Shown: positions 25,233-34,982 of the stretch, piece after piece
Layout: each line of letters opens with the position of its first letter
How positions within the stretch are numbered: the first letter of the stretch is position 1
Source of the DNA: Sphingomonas azotifigens NBRC 15497
GTDB taxonomy: Bacteria; Pseudomonadota; Alphaproteobacteria; Sphingomonadales; Sphingomonadaceae
NCBI RefSeq assembly: GCF_002091475.1
Contig: NZ_BCTR01000014.1
Location: 214,202 to 278,201, forward strand
Length of the DNA: 64,000 bases
Direction: 5' to 3'
Position numbers and translations under genes: made by a program
Notes under the pieces: model-generated
What the model was told of the DNA's origin: nothing
Database searches by the model: none
The model's input: the letters and a program-made list of their open reading frames with translations, nothing else

Positions 25233-26951
25233 GTGAAAGAAGAACAGAAGAATTTCATCCTCTTCGCGGCGTTCGCGGCGCTGGTGCTGCTTGGCTGGCC
25301 GATGATCAGCCACTGGCTGTTCCCGCAGCAGCCGGCCGCGCCCGCGAAGATGGTCGACGGCAAGCTGCAGCCGGTGCCGAACTCCGGCGTCGATGCGGCC
25401 GCCAACGCGCCGAAGACGATTCGTGCCCGTGAGGCCGTGCTGGCCGATAGCCCGCGCGTCGCCATCGACACGCCGGCGCTGAAGGGCTCGATCAATCTGA
25501 AGGGCCTGCGCATCGACGACCTCGTCCTGCGCCAGTATGACCAGACCGTCGACAAGAACTCGCCGCCGATCCGCCTGCTCTCGCCGAGCGGTGCCGAGGG
25601 TAGCTATTTCGCGCAGTTCGGCTGGCAGGGCGCTGGCGCTCCGGACGCGAACACCGTGTGGAAGGCCGATGGCCAGACCCTGACGCCGGCGACTCCGGTC
25701 AAGCTCACCGCGACCAACAGCGCCGGCCAGACCTTCACGGTAGAGCTCGGCGTCGATTCGAACTTCATGTTCACCGTCCGCCAGACCGTCGCCAATCGCG
25801 GCGCGGCGCCGGTCGCGGTGACGCCCTACACGCTGATCTCGCGCGGCCAGCGCTCGACCGATACCAGCCAGTGGGCCGCGCATGTCGGCCCGGTCGCCGC
25901 GACCATCGACGCGGCGCACTATATCAACTGGAAGGACATCGAGAGCACGCCCCAGCAGTTCGCCACCACCGGCGGCTGGGTCGGCTTCAGCGACCATTAC
26001 TGGCTGACTGCGGCGATCCCCGACCAGCGCGGGGGCGTGACCATCCAGCAGCGCGGCACCGCGGCGCAGCAGTATCAGGCGGACGTGGCGCTCTCGCAGC
26101 CGATCGCGATCCGCCCGGGCAAGGAATCGACCTATACCAGCCACTTCTTCGCCGGTGCCAAGGAAGTGAAGCTGCTCGACGCCTATCAGAAGCAGTATGA
26201 CATCGCGAAGTTCGAGCGCGCGATCGACTGGGGCTGGTTCGAGATCATCGAGCGTCCGATCTTCACCTACCTCAGCTGGCTGTTCAAGCTGGTCGGCAAT
26301 TTCGGCGTGGCGATCATCCTGCTGACGATCACCATCCGCGGCCTGCTCTTCCCGATCGCCCAGAAGCAGTTCGCCTCGATGGCGAAGATGCGCCAGGTGC
26401 AGCCGAAGATGAAGGCGATCCAGGAGCGCTACAAGGACGACAAGCAGCGCCAGCAGCAGGAGATCATGCAGCTGTACAAGGCGGAGAAGGTCAATCCGCT
26501 CGCCGGCTGCGCGCCGATGCTGCTGCAGATCCCGATCATGTTCGCGCTGTACAAGGTGCTGCTGCTGACGATCGAAATGCGCCACCAGCCCTTCGTGCTG
26601 TGGATCAAGGACCTGTCCGCGCCCGATCCGGCGACGATCCTCAACCTGTTCGGCTATCTCCACTATCCGCTGCCCAGCTTCCTGGCGATCGGCGTGGTGC
26701 CGGTGCTGCTCGGCGTGTCGATGTTCTTCCAGATGCGGATGAACCCGGCGCCGATGGACGAGATGCAGAAGCAGATGTTCGCGATCATGCCGTGGATGCT
26801 GATGTTCCTGATGGCGCCGTTCGCCGTCGGCCTGCAGCTCTACTGGATCACTTCGAACATCCTGACCGTGCTCCAGCAGCAGTGGCTCTATGCGCGCCAC
26901 CCGGAGATGAAGGTGCCCGTCGAGAAACCGAAAGCGGTCAAGGCGAAGTGA
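25233..26951 (+). CDS. yidC: Membrane protein insertase YidC
   Basis: A 572-residue insertase of the Gram-negative type: an N-terminal membrane anchor (NFILFAAFAALVLLGWPMI), a large periplasmic beta domain (residues ~60-340) and five C-terminal helices with the insertase core (AIILLTITIRGLLFPIAQKQ, MARMRQV-like coiled segment, PLAGCAPMLLQIPIMFALY). It has a basic C-tail. GTG 25233 follows CGGGGATT and gives the usual start VKEEQKN. It is coupled to yidD in the rpmH operon. Confidence 0.97.
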   Translation: MKEEQKNFILFAAFAALVLLGWPMISHWLFPQQPAAPAKMVDGKLQPVPNSGVDAAANAPKTIRAREAVLADSPRVAIDTPALKGSINLKGLRIDDLVLRQYDQTVDKNSPPIRLLSPSGAEGSYFAQFGWQGAGAPDANTVWKADGQTLTPATPVKLTATNSAGQTFTVELGVDSNFMFTVRQTVANRGAAPVAVTPYTLISRGQRSTDTSQWAAHVGPVAATIDAAHYINWKDIESTPQQFATTGGWVGFSDHYWLTAAIPDQRGGVTIQQRGTAAQQYQADVALSQPIAIRPGKESTYTSHFFAGAKEVKLLDAYQKQYDIAKFERAIDWGWFEIIERPIFTYLSWLFKLVGNFGVAIILLTITIRGLLFPIAQKQFASMAKMRQVQPKMKAIQERYKDDKQRQQQEIMQLYKAEKVNPLAGCAPMLLQIPIMFALYKVLLLTIEMRHQPFVLWIKDLSAPDPATILNLFGYLHYPLPSFLAIGVVPVLLGVSMFFQMRMNPAPMDEMQKQMFAIMPWMLMFLMAPFAVGLQLYWITSNILTVLQQQWLYARHPEMKVPVEKPKAVKAK

Positions 26952-27001
26952 GTATGGCCCTTCTCCACGCCTCCGGTGAGCACGAGAGCGGCGCTTGCGC
27001 T

Positions 27002-27100
27002 CCCCTCCCGCTTGCGGGAGGGGTCGGGGGAGGGACTGACGTGGAGGCCGTGCTGCGCGTTTGCAGCCCCTCCCCTAGCCCCTCCCGCAAGCGGGAGGGG
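27002..27100. repeat. Compound hairpin repeat, family 1 copy a
   Basis: Two 22-bp hairpins (CCCCTCCCGC-TT-GCGGGAGGGG and CCCCTCCCGC-AA-GCGGGAGGGG) lie in inverted orientation around a ~55-bp centre, so the element is also one large inverted repeat. A second copy is at 59030-59128. It sits between yidC and engB and may attenuate readthrough. Confidence 0.85.
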
Positions 27101-27165
27101 AACGCAGGCACCGCCGCCTGCGATTTGCTGAAAGGGCCCCGCACGCCGGGGCAGCTGAATTCCTA

Positions 27166-27801
27166 ATGTCCTTCGACCCCGACCAGATCGAAGCCGCGCG
27201 CAAGCTGTTCGCCGGCCCCATCGCCTTCCTCAAGTCCGCGCCCGCGCTCGAGCATCTGCCCAAGCCGACGGTGCCGGAGGTGGCGTTCGCGGGGCGCTCG
27301 AACGTCGGCAAATCGTCGCTGATCAACGCGCTGACCAACCGCAACAGCCTCGCCCGCACCTCGGTCACCCCGGGTCGCACCCAGGAGCTGAACTTCTTCG
27401 ACGTCGGCGAGCCGCTGCGCTTCCGCCTCGTCGACATGCCCGGCTATGGCTTCGCCAAGGCGCCCAAGGACATGGTCCGCAAGTGGCGGTATCTGGTGAA
27501 CGACTATCTGCGCGGCCGGCAGGAGCTGAAGCGCGCGCTGGTGCTGATCGATTCGCGCCACGGCATCAAGGATGTCGACCGCGAGATCCTCGAGATGCTC
27601 GACAACGCCGCGGTCAGCTACCGCCTGGTCCTCACCAAGACCGACAAGATCAAGGCGAGCGAACTGGCCGAGGTCACCGCGCGCACCGTGGAAGAGGCTC
27701 GCAAGCGCACCGCCGCGCATCCCGAAATCCTCGCCACCTCCAGCGACAAGGGCATGGGCATCCCGGAGCTCCGCGCGGCTGTGCTGGAAGCGATCGGCTG
27801 A
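27166..27801 (+). CDS. engB: Ribosome biogenesis GTPase EngB/YsxC
   Basis: A 211-residue small GTPase with G1 [14 protein letters not shown]3 DMPGYGFA, G4 LTKTDKI and a G5-like TSS. It belongs to the TrmE-Era-EngA superfamily and assists late assembly of the 50S subunit. Its position after yidC is conserved in alphaproteobacteria, but here a hairpin repeat lies between them. Confidence 0.96.
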   Translation: MSFDPDQIEAARKLFAGPIAFLKSAPALEHLPKPTVPEVAFAGRSNVGKSSLINALTNRNSLARTSVTPGRTQELNFFDVGEPLRFRLVDMPGYGFAKAPKDMVRKWRYLVNDYLRGRQELKRALVLIDSRHGIKDVDREILEMLDNAAVSYRLVLTKTDKIKASELAEVTARTVEEARKRTAAHPEILATSSDKGMGIPELRAAVLEAIG

Positions 27802-27809
27802 GCACGGGC

Positions 27810-28136
27810 ATGGAGCCGCTCTTCTCCTACGGCACGCTCCAGCTCGAGCAGGTCCAGCGCAGCCAGTTCGGCCGGCTGCTCGACGGTACCGACGACGTGC
27901 TCCACGGCTTCGTCGTCACCGAGATCCAGATCCGCGACCCCGCCGTACTCGATGCGAGCGGGATCGAGACGCACCTCGCGCTCGTGCCCGGCGACGGCCC
28001 GCCCATCGCCGGCAAGGTCTTCCAGCTGACGCCCGAGGAACTGGCAGCGGCCGATGTCTATGAAAGCGAGAATTATGTCCGGGTGCGGGTGCCCCTCGCC
28101 TCGGGCACCCGCGCCTGGGTGTATGTGAAGGCCTAG
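27810..28136 (+). CDS. Gamma-glutamylcyclotransferase-like (AIG2) protein
   Basis: A 108-residue protein of the GGCT/AIG2 fold, recognised by FSYGTLQLEQVQ at the N-terminus (substrate-binding YGTL) and ELAAADVYESENYVRVRVPL, which carries the conserved acidic and ExxxY residues near the C-terminus. Members cyclise gamma-glutamylamines or act on unknown small amides. It lies 8 bp after engB and its end meets the convergent S9 peptidase gene with a 4-bp overlap of coding regions. Confidence 0.85.
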   Translation: MEPLFSYGTLQLEQVQRSQFGRLLDGTDDVLHGFVVTEIQIRDPAVLDASGIETHLALVPGDGPPIAGKVFQLTPEELAAADVYESENYVRVRVPLASGTRAWVYVKA

Positions 28137-30088
28137 GCCGGGTTGTATTTGGCGAGGAACGCTTCCAGCGCCTTGAGAAAGCTCAGCCGGTCCTCCTGGC
28201 GCGTGAAGTGGTGATCGCCTTCGGGCTGCTCGATGAACTCGAACGGCTTGCCGGCGGCCTGGAGCCGGTCCGCCATCAGCTTGCTCTGCTTGAACGGCAC
28301 GCGACGATCCTTCCTGCCGTGGACGATCAGCACCGGGGTCGAGAATTCCTCCGGATGGTAGAGCGGCGACACCGCCTTGAAGTCGGGCGCCTGCGCCTTC
28401 ATCCAGTCCTTGCCCTGGCCGCCACCGAGGAACTGCGAGTCATAGGCGACCATCCGGGCGAGATCGGACACGCCGGCGAACGACACCGCGCAGCGGAACA
28501 GCTTGCCGTCGCGCTGCGCCGCCCGCAGCGCGGCATAGCCGCCATAGGAGCCGCCCACGATGCACACCCGCTTGGGATCGGCGATGCCCTGGTCGACCAG
28601 CGCCTTTACCGCGTCGTTCAGATCGTCCTGCATCGCCAGGCCCCACTGCCCCTCCGCCTTGTCGAGGAAGGGCGTGCCATATCCGGTCGAGCCACGATAA
28701 TTGGGCTTGATCACCGCATAGCCGCGATCCGCCAGGAACTGGGACCACCAGTCCCACTCCTCCTCGTCGCGCGCCGAAGGGCCGCCATGCGGCATCAGGA
28801 TCAGCGGCAGGTTCTTGGCGCTGCTGCCGCGCGGCACCGTCAGCACCGCGGCGATTTCCAGCCCGTCGCGCGCCTTGTACCGAATCGTCTTCACCGGATG
28901 GAGACGCCGCAGCTTCAGCGTCTGGTTGTTCATCGACAACGGCTGCAACGACTCGTCCGCGGACTGGTAGACGAAATAGGCGCCCGGCGCGCTCGCATCG
29001 CCCACCCGTGCGATCACCCTCGATCGATCGGCGTTGAAGCTGGTGATCTCGACCTGCGCGCCCTGCACCATCCCGCTCAGCTTCTTCTGCAACGCCGCCA
29101 TGGCGGGATCGAACCAATAGGTCGTCGATCGGTTCTCCGTCACTTCGACGCCGAGCAGCGTCGAGCGCAGCGGATCGACCACCGGGCCGCTGATGTCGTA
29201 CCCCGGCGTCGCGAAGATCTGCTTGCCGGTCTGCATCGTGGTCAGGTCGAATTCCCAGAGCGCGGAGAAGCCCTTGGCGTCGTCCTGCACCACCAGCGCC
29301 TTGCCCGGATCCGGCAGGAACAGCGACGGAACCAGCAGATTGTCGTGGATGCCCTTCGCGCGATCGACGGTCCGGAAGTCGACACTTCCATTGGGGCGGT
29401 AGAGCAGCCGCCGGCTGCGGCCATCCTCGCTGCGGCCGATGCCCATGCGCACGGTGCCGGCGCTATCGGCATACCAGTCCATGACGCCTTCCCTGCCCTC
29501 CAGCACGCGGCGATGCTTGCCGGTCGACACGTCGACCTGGTCCACCCGCGGCCAGAAGCCCGGCATGTTCGAATAGATCGAGGTCTGCGCCGCCAGCAGG
29601 ATGCGCGGGGTGCCGTCCCGGGCGGTCCAGACCAGCCGGCCGCCATTCTGCCCGGTGTCCGCCGTGTTGAGCATCACCATCTTGCCGGTATTGGCGTTCA
29701 CGCCGATCGCGCGGGTGATGTACCATTCGTCGCCCTGGACCGGCGTCGTCTTGCCGATGCCGATCACCAGCCATTCGTCATTGACCCAGCGCCACCAGTG
29801 GAGATCGGTCTCGGCGGTCGCGATGAGCTGCCTCGACGAGCCATCGAACGCCATGACCGCGAAGAACTGCTTGCCGTGCACCGCCAGCTGACCGGCGAAG
29901 CGCTTGCCGTCCGGCGACACTTGCGGGCCTTCCAGCATCGGCAGTTCGGCGAACACGGCCGTATCCAGCCTGGTCGTGGCGGCCGGTGCGGCGCCGGCCG
30001 CGCCCTTTTCCTGCGCCATTGCAGGCGGGCACGCCCATGCCACCGCAACGGTCGCCACCGCAGCGCACAGACACCTTCTCCAACGCAT
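28133..30088 (-). CDS. Exported S9-family prolyl oligopeptidase-like peptidase
   Basis: A 651-residue serine peptidase. ATG 30088 behind GGGGGGACGG starts a signal peptide (RRCLCAAVATVAVAWACPPAMAQ), so it is periplasmic. An N-terminal beta-propeller (residues ~40-390) precedes the alpha/beta hydrolase domain, with the nucleophile elbow GGSYGGYAALRAA, the acid in VHGRKDRRVPF and the histidine in PEGDHHF. Such enzymes cut dipeptides or short peptides next to proline or other residues; the exact specificity cannot be read. Confidence 0.92.
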   Translation of the reverse strand: MRWRRCLCAAVATVAVAWACPPAMAQEKGAAGAAPAATTRLDTAVFAELPMLEGPQVSPDGKRFAGQLAVHGKQFFAVMAFDGSSRQLIATAETDLHWWRWVNDEWLVIGIGKTTPVQGDEWYITRAIGVNANTGKMVMLNTADTGQNGGRLVWTARDGTPRILLAAQTSIYSNMPGFWPRVDQVDVSTGKHRRVLEGREGVMDWYADSAGTVRMGIGRSEDGRSRRLLYRPNGSVDFRTVDRAKGIHDNLLVPSLFLPDPGKALVVQDDAKGFSALWEFDLTTMQTGKQIFATPGYDISGPVVDPLRSTLLGVEVTENRSTTYWFDPAMAALQKKLSGMVQGAQVEITSFNADRSRVIARVGDASAPGAYFVYQSADESLQPLSMNNQTLKLRRLHPVKTIRYKARDGLEIAAVLTVPRGSSAKNLPLILMPHGGPSARDEEEWDWWSQFLADRGYAVIKPNYRGSTGYGTPFLDKAEGQWGLAMQDDLNDAVKALVDQGIADPKRVCIVGGSYGGYAALRAAQRDGKLFRCAVSFAGVSDLARMVAYDSQFLGGGQGKDWMKAQAPDFKAVSPLYHPEEFSTPVLIVHGRKDRRVPFKQSKLMADRLQAAGKPFEFIEQPEGDHHFTRQEDRLSFLKALEAFLAKYNPA

Positions 30089-30227
30089 CGTGTTCCGTCC
30101 CCCCGATTCGCCGCCCCTGCCGCGAAAGTTGCAGCGTGGAAATAATCGCCCGGATCTGCAACGCCTTTGGCTTGGCGCGCCCCCCGCCCGCTTGCTGTCC
30201 CCCACGCCCGCGTCTATCCACGATGCC

Positions 30228-30890
30228 ATGAAGCTCATCATCGGCAACAAGGCCTATTCCTCCTGGTCGCTGCGCGGCTGGCTCGCCTGCAAGCTTTCGG
30301 GCCTGCCGTTCGAGGAAACCGTCGTGCCGATGTACGACCAGCACTGGGACCGCCGCCGCCAGGGCGCCGAATTCGCGCCCTCTTCGGGCAAGGTGCCGAT
30401 CCTGTGGGACGGCGACGCGGTGGTGTGGGACAGCCTGGCGATCGTCGAATATCTCAACGAGAAGACCGGCAACACGCGCTTCTGGCCCGAGGATCCCGCC
30501 GCCCGCGCGATGGCGCGCTCGATGGCGGCGGAGATGCACTCCAGCTTCACCGCGCTGCGCAGCAAGCACAGCATGAACGTGCGCCAGGTCTATCCGGCCG
30601 CGCCGGTCGATGCGGACGTGGCAGCCGATCTCGAGCGCATCATGGAGCTCTGGGCGCAGGCGCGGGCACGCCACGGCACCGCGGAGCCCTTCCTGTTCGG
30701 CGCGTTCGGCGCCGCCGACATCATGTTCGCGCCGGTGGTGACGCGGATCGTCACCTATTCGCTGCCGGTGCCCCGCTTCGCGCAGAGCTACATGCTCGCC
30801 GTGCTCCAGCACGCGTTCCTGCAGGACTGGATCGCCGGTGCGCAGGAAGAGGAATGGGTGATCGAGAAGTTCGAACTGCCGGTGAGGTAA
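30228..30890 (+). CDS. Glutathione S-transferase family protein
   Basis: A 220-residue GST. The thioredoxin-like N-domain (MKLIIGNKAYSSWSLRGWLA, with the SSWS catalytic-serine region, and GKVPILWDGD with the cis-proline glutathione site) is followed by DSLAIVEYLNE and an all-helical C-domain. The sequence resembles the zeta/YfcF-like class seen in bacteria. The physiological substrate is unknown. It stands alone, divergent from the S9 peptidase, and a hairpin repeat begins 10 bp after its stop. Confidence 0.92.
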   Translation: MKLIIGNKAYSSWSLRGWLACKLSGLPFEETVVPMYDQHWDRRRQGAEFAPSSGKVPILWDGDAVVWDSLAIVEYLNEKTGNTRFWPEDPAARAMARSMAAEMHSSFTALRSKHSMNVRQVYPAAPVDADVAADLERIMELWAQARARHGTAEPFLFGAFGAADIMFAPVVTRIVTYSLPVPRFAQSYMLAVLQHAFLQDWIAGAQEEEWVIEKFELPVR

Positions 30891-30900
30891 CGCATCTTAA

Positions 30901-31004
30901 GCCCCTCCTCCTTGGAGGAGGGGTTGGGGTGGAGGGATTCCAGAACGCAGGCTGGTCTCGGTGAGACACGCCCCACCCCAACCCCTCCCCTGAAGGGGAG
31001 GGGC
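30901..31004. repeat. Compound hairpin repeat, family 2 copy a
   Basis: GCCCCTCCTCCTTGGAGGAGGGG at one end and CCCCTCCCCTGAAGGGGAGGGGC at the other flank a centre containing GGGATTCCAGAACGC. The element reappears inverted, with the same centre, at 55072-55178. It separates gst from the convergent cupin gene. Confidence 0.85.
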
Positions 31005-31013
31005 TAGCAATCT

Positions 31014-31475
31014 TCACCGAACCCGCTCGGTCTCATACCGCGTCCCGTCCCTGCGGAAATACCCCTCCGGCGTGAACACCATGTCGATATCGGGATATTC
31101 GCCGCTCCCGCGTGGCCCCGCGCCGATCGCGAGGAACACGGCGTCGGCCTCGGACCGGTTCTGCAAATGGTGCCCGTCCGCCACCCCGGCAGGGAACGCC
31201 GCGCAGTCGCCGGCCCGCAGCACCGTCTCGCCGCCGTTCTCGACCAGCACCGCCTCGCCGGCCAGCATCACGACGAACTCGTCCTCCTGGTCGTGCCAGT
31301 GCCGCTGCGACGACCAGGCACCCGGCTTCAGCACCACATGGCTAACCCCCATCGCCGTCAGCCCGGAGGGCGGCGCCAGCCGTCGATACCAGCGCCCTGC
31401 CACGGCAGCATCGAACGGTGCGGGATAGCCGGTGGCGTTGGTCTGCGGGATTGTATCCAGGTTCAGCTTGGGCAA
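31014..31475 (-). CDS. Cupin-domain protein
   Basis: About 153 residues folding as a single cupin: motif 1 SQRHWHDQEDEFVVMLAGEA (metal-binding H-x-H...E) and motif 2 around FPAGVADGHHLQNRSE. The function may be an isomerase, dioxygenase or sugar-binding role; it is not resolved. TTG 31475 is chosen since AGGGAGG lies five bases upstream; a TTG at 31490 is in frame but overlaps that ribosome site. It is divergent from dapE with only ~30 bp between starts. Confidence 0.85.
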   Translation of the reverse strand: MPKLNLDTIPQTNATGYPAPFDAAVAGRWYRRLAPPSGLTAMGVSHVVLKPGAWSSQRHWHDQEDEFVVMLAGEAVLVENGGETVLRAGDCAAFPAGVADGHHLQNRSEADAVFLAIGAGPRGSGEYPDIDMVFTPEGYFRRDGTRYETERVR

Positions 31476-31504
31476 TGTCGCCTCCCTCAAGTGTAGGAGC
31501 TGTT

Positions 31505-32617
31505 GTGCCGGACGTCGTCGAACTCACCAAGGCCCTGATCGGCGCCGAAAGCGTCACGCCCGCGCGCGGCAGCGTGTTCGACGTGCTGGAGCAGGCGCTC
31601 CTCCCCCTCGACTTCCGCGTCGAGCGCTTCGTCGAGGGCGAGGCGCCCGACGGTCCGGTGGAGAACCTGCTCGCGGTGCGCGGGCAAGGCGGACCGCACC
31701 TCGCCTTTGCCGGTCATCTCGACGTCGTGCCGCCGGGCGAAGGCTGGAGCAGCGGCGCCTTTGCCCCCGAGATCCGCGGCGACCTGCTCTATGGCCGCGG
31801 CGCGGTCGACATGAAGGGCGCGATCGCCGCCTTCGTCGCCGCTGCCGCGCAAGTGCCCGCACGCGGCACCACCAGCCTGATCATCACCGGCGACGAGGAA
31901 GGCCCCGCCACCTACGGCACGCCGAAGCTGATCGAGCGCATGGCCGAACGCGACCTTACCCCCGATTGCTGCGTGGTCGGCGAGCCGACCTCCGCCAACC
32001 GGCTGGGCGACACGATCAAGATCGGCCGGCGCGGCTCGACAGTGATCGACATTGCGGTGATCGGCCGCCAGGGCCATGTCGCCTATCCCCATCTCGCCGA
32101 CAATCCGGTCCCTCGCCTCGTCCGCGCGCTCGCCGAAATCGACGCGATCGAACTCGACCAGGGCAATGCCTGGTTCCAGCCCTCGAACATCGAGGTGATC
32201 GACCTGAGCGTCGGCAACCAGGCGACCAACGTGATCCCCGGCCGCGCCGCCGCGCGGATCAGCATCCGCTTCAACGATCAGCAGCGCGGGCCTCATCTGA
32301 TCGCGCGCATCCGCGAGATCGTCGCCCGCCACGCCCCCACGGCCGAGGTGCGCGGCCGCGTCTATGGCGAGGCATTCCTCACCGAACCCGGCCCGCTTTC
32401 GGAGCTGGTCAGCGGCGCGATTCGCGACGTGCTCGGAGTAGATGCCGAGCTGTCGACCACCGGCGGCACCTCGGATGCCCGATTCCTCTCGCGCGTCTGC
32501 CCGGTGGTGGAGTTCGGCCTGCTCAACGCGACGATGCACAAGCTCGACGAAGCCGTGGCGCTTGCCGACCTGCATGCGCTGACCCAAGTCTATGCGGAGA
32601 TCCTGCGGCGGGTGTGA
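31505..32617 (+). CDS. dapE: Succinyl-diaminopimelate desuccinylase
   Basis: A 370-residue M20 metallohydrolase with the zinc ligands and catalytic motifs LAFAGHLDVVPPG, GRGAVDMKGAIAAF, TGDEEGPATYGT and CVVGEPTS, and the late motif TTGGTSDARF. It makes LL-diaminopimelate for lysine and peptidoglycan. The dimerisation lid lies at residues ~175-290. GTG 31505 follows TAGGAGC. Other dap genes are not in this window. Confidence 0.95.
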   Translation: MPDVVELTKALIGAESVTPARGSVFDVLEQALLPLDFRVERFVEGEAPDGPVENLLAVRGQGGPHLAFAGHLDVVPPGEGWSSGAFAPEIRGDLLYGRGAVDMKGAIAAFVAAAAQVPARGTTSLIITGDEEGPATYGTPKLIERMAERDLTPDCCVVGEPTSANRLGDTIKIGRRGSTVIDIAVIGRQGHVAYPHLADNPVPRLVRALAEIDAIELDQGNAWFQPSNIEVIDLSVGNQATNVIPGRAAARISIRFNDQQRGPHLIARIREIVARHAPTAEVRGRVYGEAFLTEPGPLSELVSGAIRDVLGVDAELSTTGGTSDARFLSRVCPVVEFGLLNATMHKLDEAVALADLHALTQVYAEILRRV

Positions 32618-32621
32618 TCGC

Positions 32622-34334
32622 TCAGGCGGTGGCGCGGCGCGGCTGCGCGGCCTGCACCCAGGCGACGAACGCGTCCTCGGCCATCGGCAAGCCCACCGCA
32701 TAGCCCTGCAGCACGTCGCAACCGATCACCCGCAGCACCGCCGCCTGGGCTTCGCTCTCGATCCCTTCGGCCACGGCTTCGCAGCCCAGGCCGTGGACGA
32801 GGCCGATCACCGCCTGCGCGATCGCCCGGGCCTCGGGGTTGACCGCCACCTGCTCGATCAGACTGCGATCCAGCTTCACCCGGTCGATCGGCAGCCGGCG
32901 CAGCCTTGCGAGGTTCGAATAGCCGGTGCCGAAATCGTCGACCGCCACCGTCGCGCCGGCAGAACGAAGCGCCGCGATCGCGCGCAATACGTCCTCCGAG
33001 CAATGCATCGCCAGCGTCTCGCTGATCTCCAGCTCGAGCAGCCGCGCCGGTGCCTTTGCCGCCAGCATCGCCGCCCGCAAATGGCGGAAAAAGGTGGCAT
33101 GATCAATCTGCCGCTGGCTGACATTCACCGCCAGCCGCTGCTCGATGCCCAATTGCGCCCAGCGTGCGATGGTGTTCGCCACCTTCGCCACTACCCAGTC
33201 GCCGATCTCGACGATCAGGCCGGTTTCCTCGGCGCGCTGCAGGAAGGCGCCGGGCATCTTGGTGCCGTCCGGGTGGTGCCAGCGCAGCAGCGCCTCGGCC
33301 CCCACGACGGCCCCGGTGGTCGCCGAAAGCTGGGGCTGGAAGACCAGCGCGAATTCGTCGCGCTCGATCGCCGCGCGCAGTTCGGTTTCCAGCCGGGCAC
33401 GAGCGATCATCTCCGCAGCAAGGCCGTCGCTGAACGTCTCGACGCGGCCGCGTCCCTGCGTCTTGGCCTGGTACATCGCCGCATCGGCCGCGCCCATCAG
33501 GTCGTGCAGCGTCAGGCCATGATCGGGGTACAGGGCGACACCGATGGACGCGCCGATCGAGACCTCCTGGCCGGCAAGATCGAACGGTTCGGACAGCGCG
33601 TCCAGCACCTTGCCGCCCACGCGCTCACGCGCGGCAGGATCGGGCAGGTCGGCGAAGAACAGCGTGAACTCATCGCCCGCGAGGCGGCCGATCAGCGGGG
33701 TTTCGCCATGGTTGAATGCCGCGCACTGATCCCCCACCGCGCGCAGCCGGTTCGCCACCATGCCGAGCAGCATGTCGCCCATGGCATGGCCGAGCGTGTC
33801 GTTGACCGCCTTGAAGCGATCGAGGTCGACGAAGAACAGCGCCGCGCGCGCATGCTCCGGCGCATTTTCCAGCAAGCGTTCGGCGCTGCGGCGGAAATGC
33901 GGGCGGTTGGAGAGGCCGGTCACGGTGTCGAACATCGCGAGCCGATGCACGCTTTCCAGGTTGCCGCGCAGCTTGTGAAACAGCTCGTCTATGGATTCGG
34001 CGAGCCGCGGTGCGCGTTGCCCGAGCGAGGCAGGCAACGGGCTTTCAAGATCGCCCAGCGCGGCGGCATGCAGTCGATTCACGGCGTCAGCGACCGCGGC
34101 ATCGCAACGGCGCTGCGCAACCATCATCACCGCAGCGATCCCAAGCATCGCGAGCGGCACCGCAATACCGAAGGCGAGGCCGATCGTCGTCCAGGCGATG
34201 CCGTACGCGTACGCACCCATGGCGAGCAGCCCCCCCGACAGCGCGGCAATGCCGCCGCCCCACGCTGCTAGACTTCGTTCCCCCCAACGCATCGTCGGTA
34301 GACGCTCCAAGAGACCCCCACGCGGCGTCTGCAT
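32622..34334 (-). CDS. Membrane GGDEF-EAL cyclic-di-GMP protein
   Basis: A 570-residue protein with two N-terminal helices (residues ~20-75), a short linker, a GGDEF domain whose active loop reads RLAGDEF (A in place of the first G) and an EAL domain with intact GAEALLRW, NVSQRQID, ELEISETL, VDDFGTGYS and VAEGIE segments. Phosphodiesterase activity is therefore likely, and cyclase activity is possible as AGDEF forms can be active. No extracytoplasmic sensor domain is visible. ATG 34292 is an alternative start. It may influence motility, given the flagellar cluster 6 kb away, but that link is only inference. Confidence 0.92.
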   Translation of the reverse strand: MQTPRGGLLERLPTMRWGERSLAAWGGGIAALSGGLLAMGAYAYGIAWTTIGLAFGIAVPLAMLGIAAVMMVAQRRCDAAVADAVNRLHAAALGDLESPLPASLGQRAPRLAESIDELFHKLRGNLESVHRLAMFDTVTGLSNRPHFRRSAERLLENAPEHARAALFFVDLDRFKAVNDTLGHAMGDMLLGMVANRLRAVGDQCAAFNHGETPLIGRLAGDEFTLFFADLPDPAARERVGGKVLDALSEPFDLAGQEVSIGASIGVALYPDHGLTLHDLMGAADAAMYQAKTQGRGRVETFSDGLAAEMIARARLETELRAAIERDEFALVFQPQLSATTGAVVGAEALLRWHHPDGTKMPGAFLQRAEETGLIVEIGDWVVAKVANTIARWAQLGIEQRLAVNVSQRQIDHATFFRHLRAAMLAAKAPARLLELEISETLAMHCSEDVLRAIAALRSAGATVAVDDFGTGYSNLARLRRLPIDRVKLDRSLIEQVAVNPEARAIAQAVIGLVHGLGCEAVAEGIESEAQAAVLRVIGCDVLQGYAVGLPMAEDAFVAWVQAAQPRRATA

Positions 34335-34367
34335 AGTCGACGCCGCCGTACGATTCGCATGGATTAG

Positions 34368-34982
34368 TTAAGAATCTCGGCTGTTCTGCAAAGATCGCGG
34401 GCGCCGTAGAATAATATACAAAGCACCTGCACCGCCATGGCGAGGGTGTGCCTGACGTACCGCGGCAATCCGATCTGCATGGCGTGAAGCAGCCAACCAG
34501 TCCCCCACTGCCGCGCGAATGGCGCCGCGCGCATGGGGGCGCTCCGATTCCGGGCGCGGCGGCTTGCCGGTGATCAGCAACAACACGCGATCGCCGCGCG
34601 CAATTGCCTGCGCCAGCCCCGCATCCAGCCGATCGTACGCGCCGTGCAGGGTGTGGCCGTGCAGATCGATGGCGCTTTCCGGCGTCACCAGCCCGCGCGA
34701 CAGCCGACGGTCCCAGCCGCCGTCCAGCGTGCGGCGGTCATGCGTGTCCGGCATCGGCGTGGACAGCGTCACCGCCGGTGCGGCCGGTCGCCTGGGCACC
34801 AGCTTGCCGCCGGGCACGTCCAGCCGCGGGCGCGGCTTGGGGGCAGGTTCGGGTGACGGCGCAGGCTCGGGCGGCAGCGTCTTGGGCGCCGCGCGGACGT
34901 GAATCGGCGTGACGCTCTGGATCACGCGCTGCCACAACGCCGCTTCCTCGGGCGCCAGGTTGCGGCGCCCGCGCCCGCTCAT
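34368..34982 (-). CDS. Smr-domain protein
   Basis: A 204-residue protein with a proline-rich linker (residues ~35-65) and a C-terminal Smr domain: IDLHGHTLHGAYDRL, LLLITGKPPR and the distal HPRHGGAGALYIILRR. Small MutS-related domains are nucleases acting on DNA junctions or on mRNA/ribosomes. Its ATG overlaps the stop of the mltA gene (ATGA), so both are probably made from one message. Confidence 0.92.
   Translation of the reverse strand: MSGRGRRNLAPEEAALWQRVIQSVTPIHVRAAPKTLPPEPAPSPEPAPKPRPRLDVPGGKLVPRRPAAPAVTLSTPMPDTHDRRTLDGGWDRRLSRGLVTPESAIDLHGHTLHGAYDRLDAGLAQAIARGDRVLLLITGKPPRPESERPHARGAIRAAVGDWLAASRHADRIAAVRQAHPRHGGAGALYIILRRPRSLQNSRDS

Noticed and set aside
25227..26900. 557-codon minus-strand frame opposite yidC
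   Set aside because: Low-complexity Arg/Asp/His-rich translation opposite a well-conserved insertase gene.
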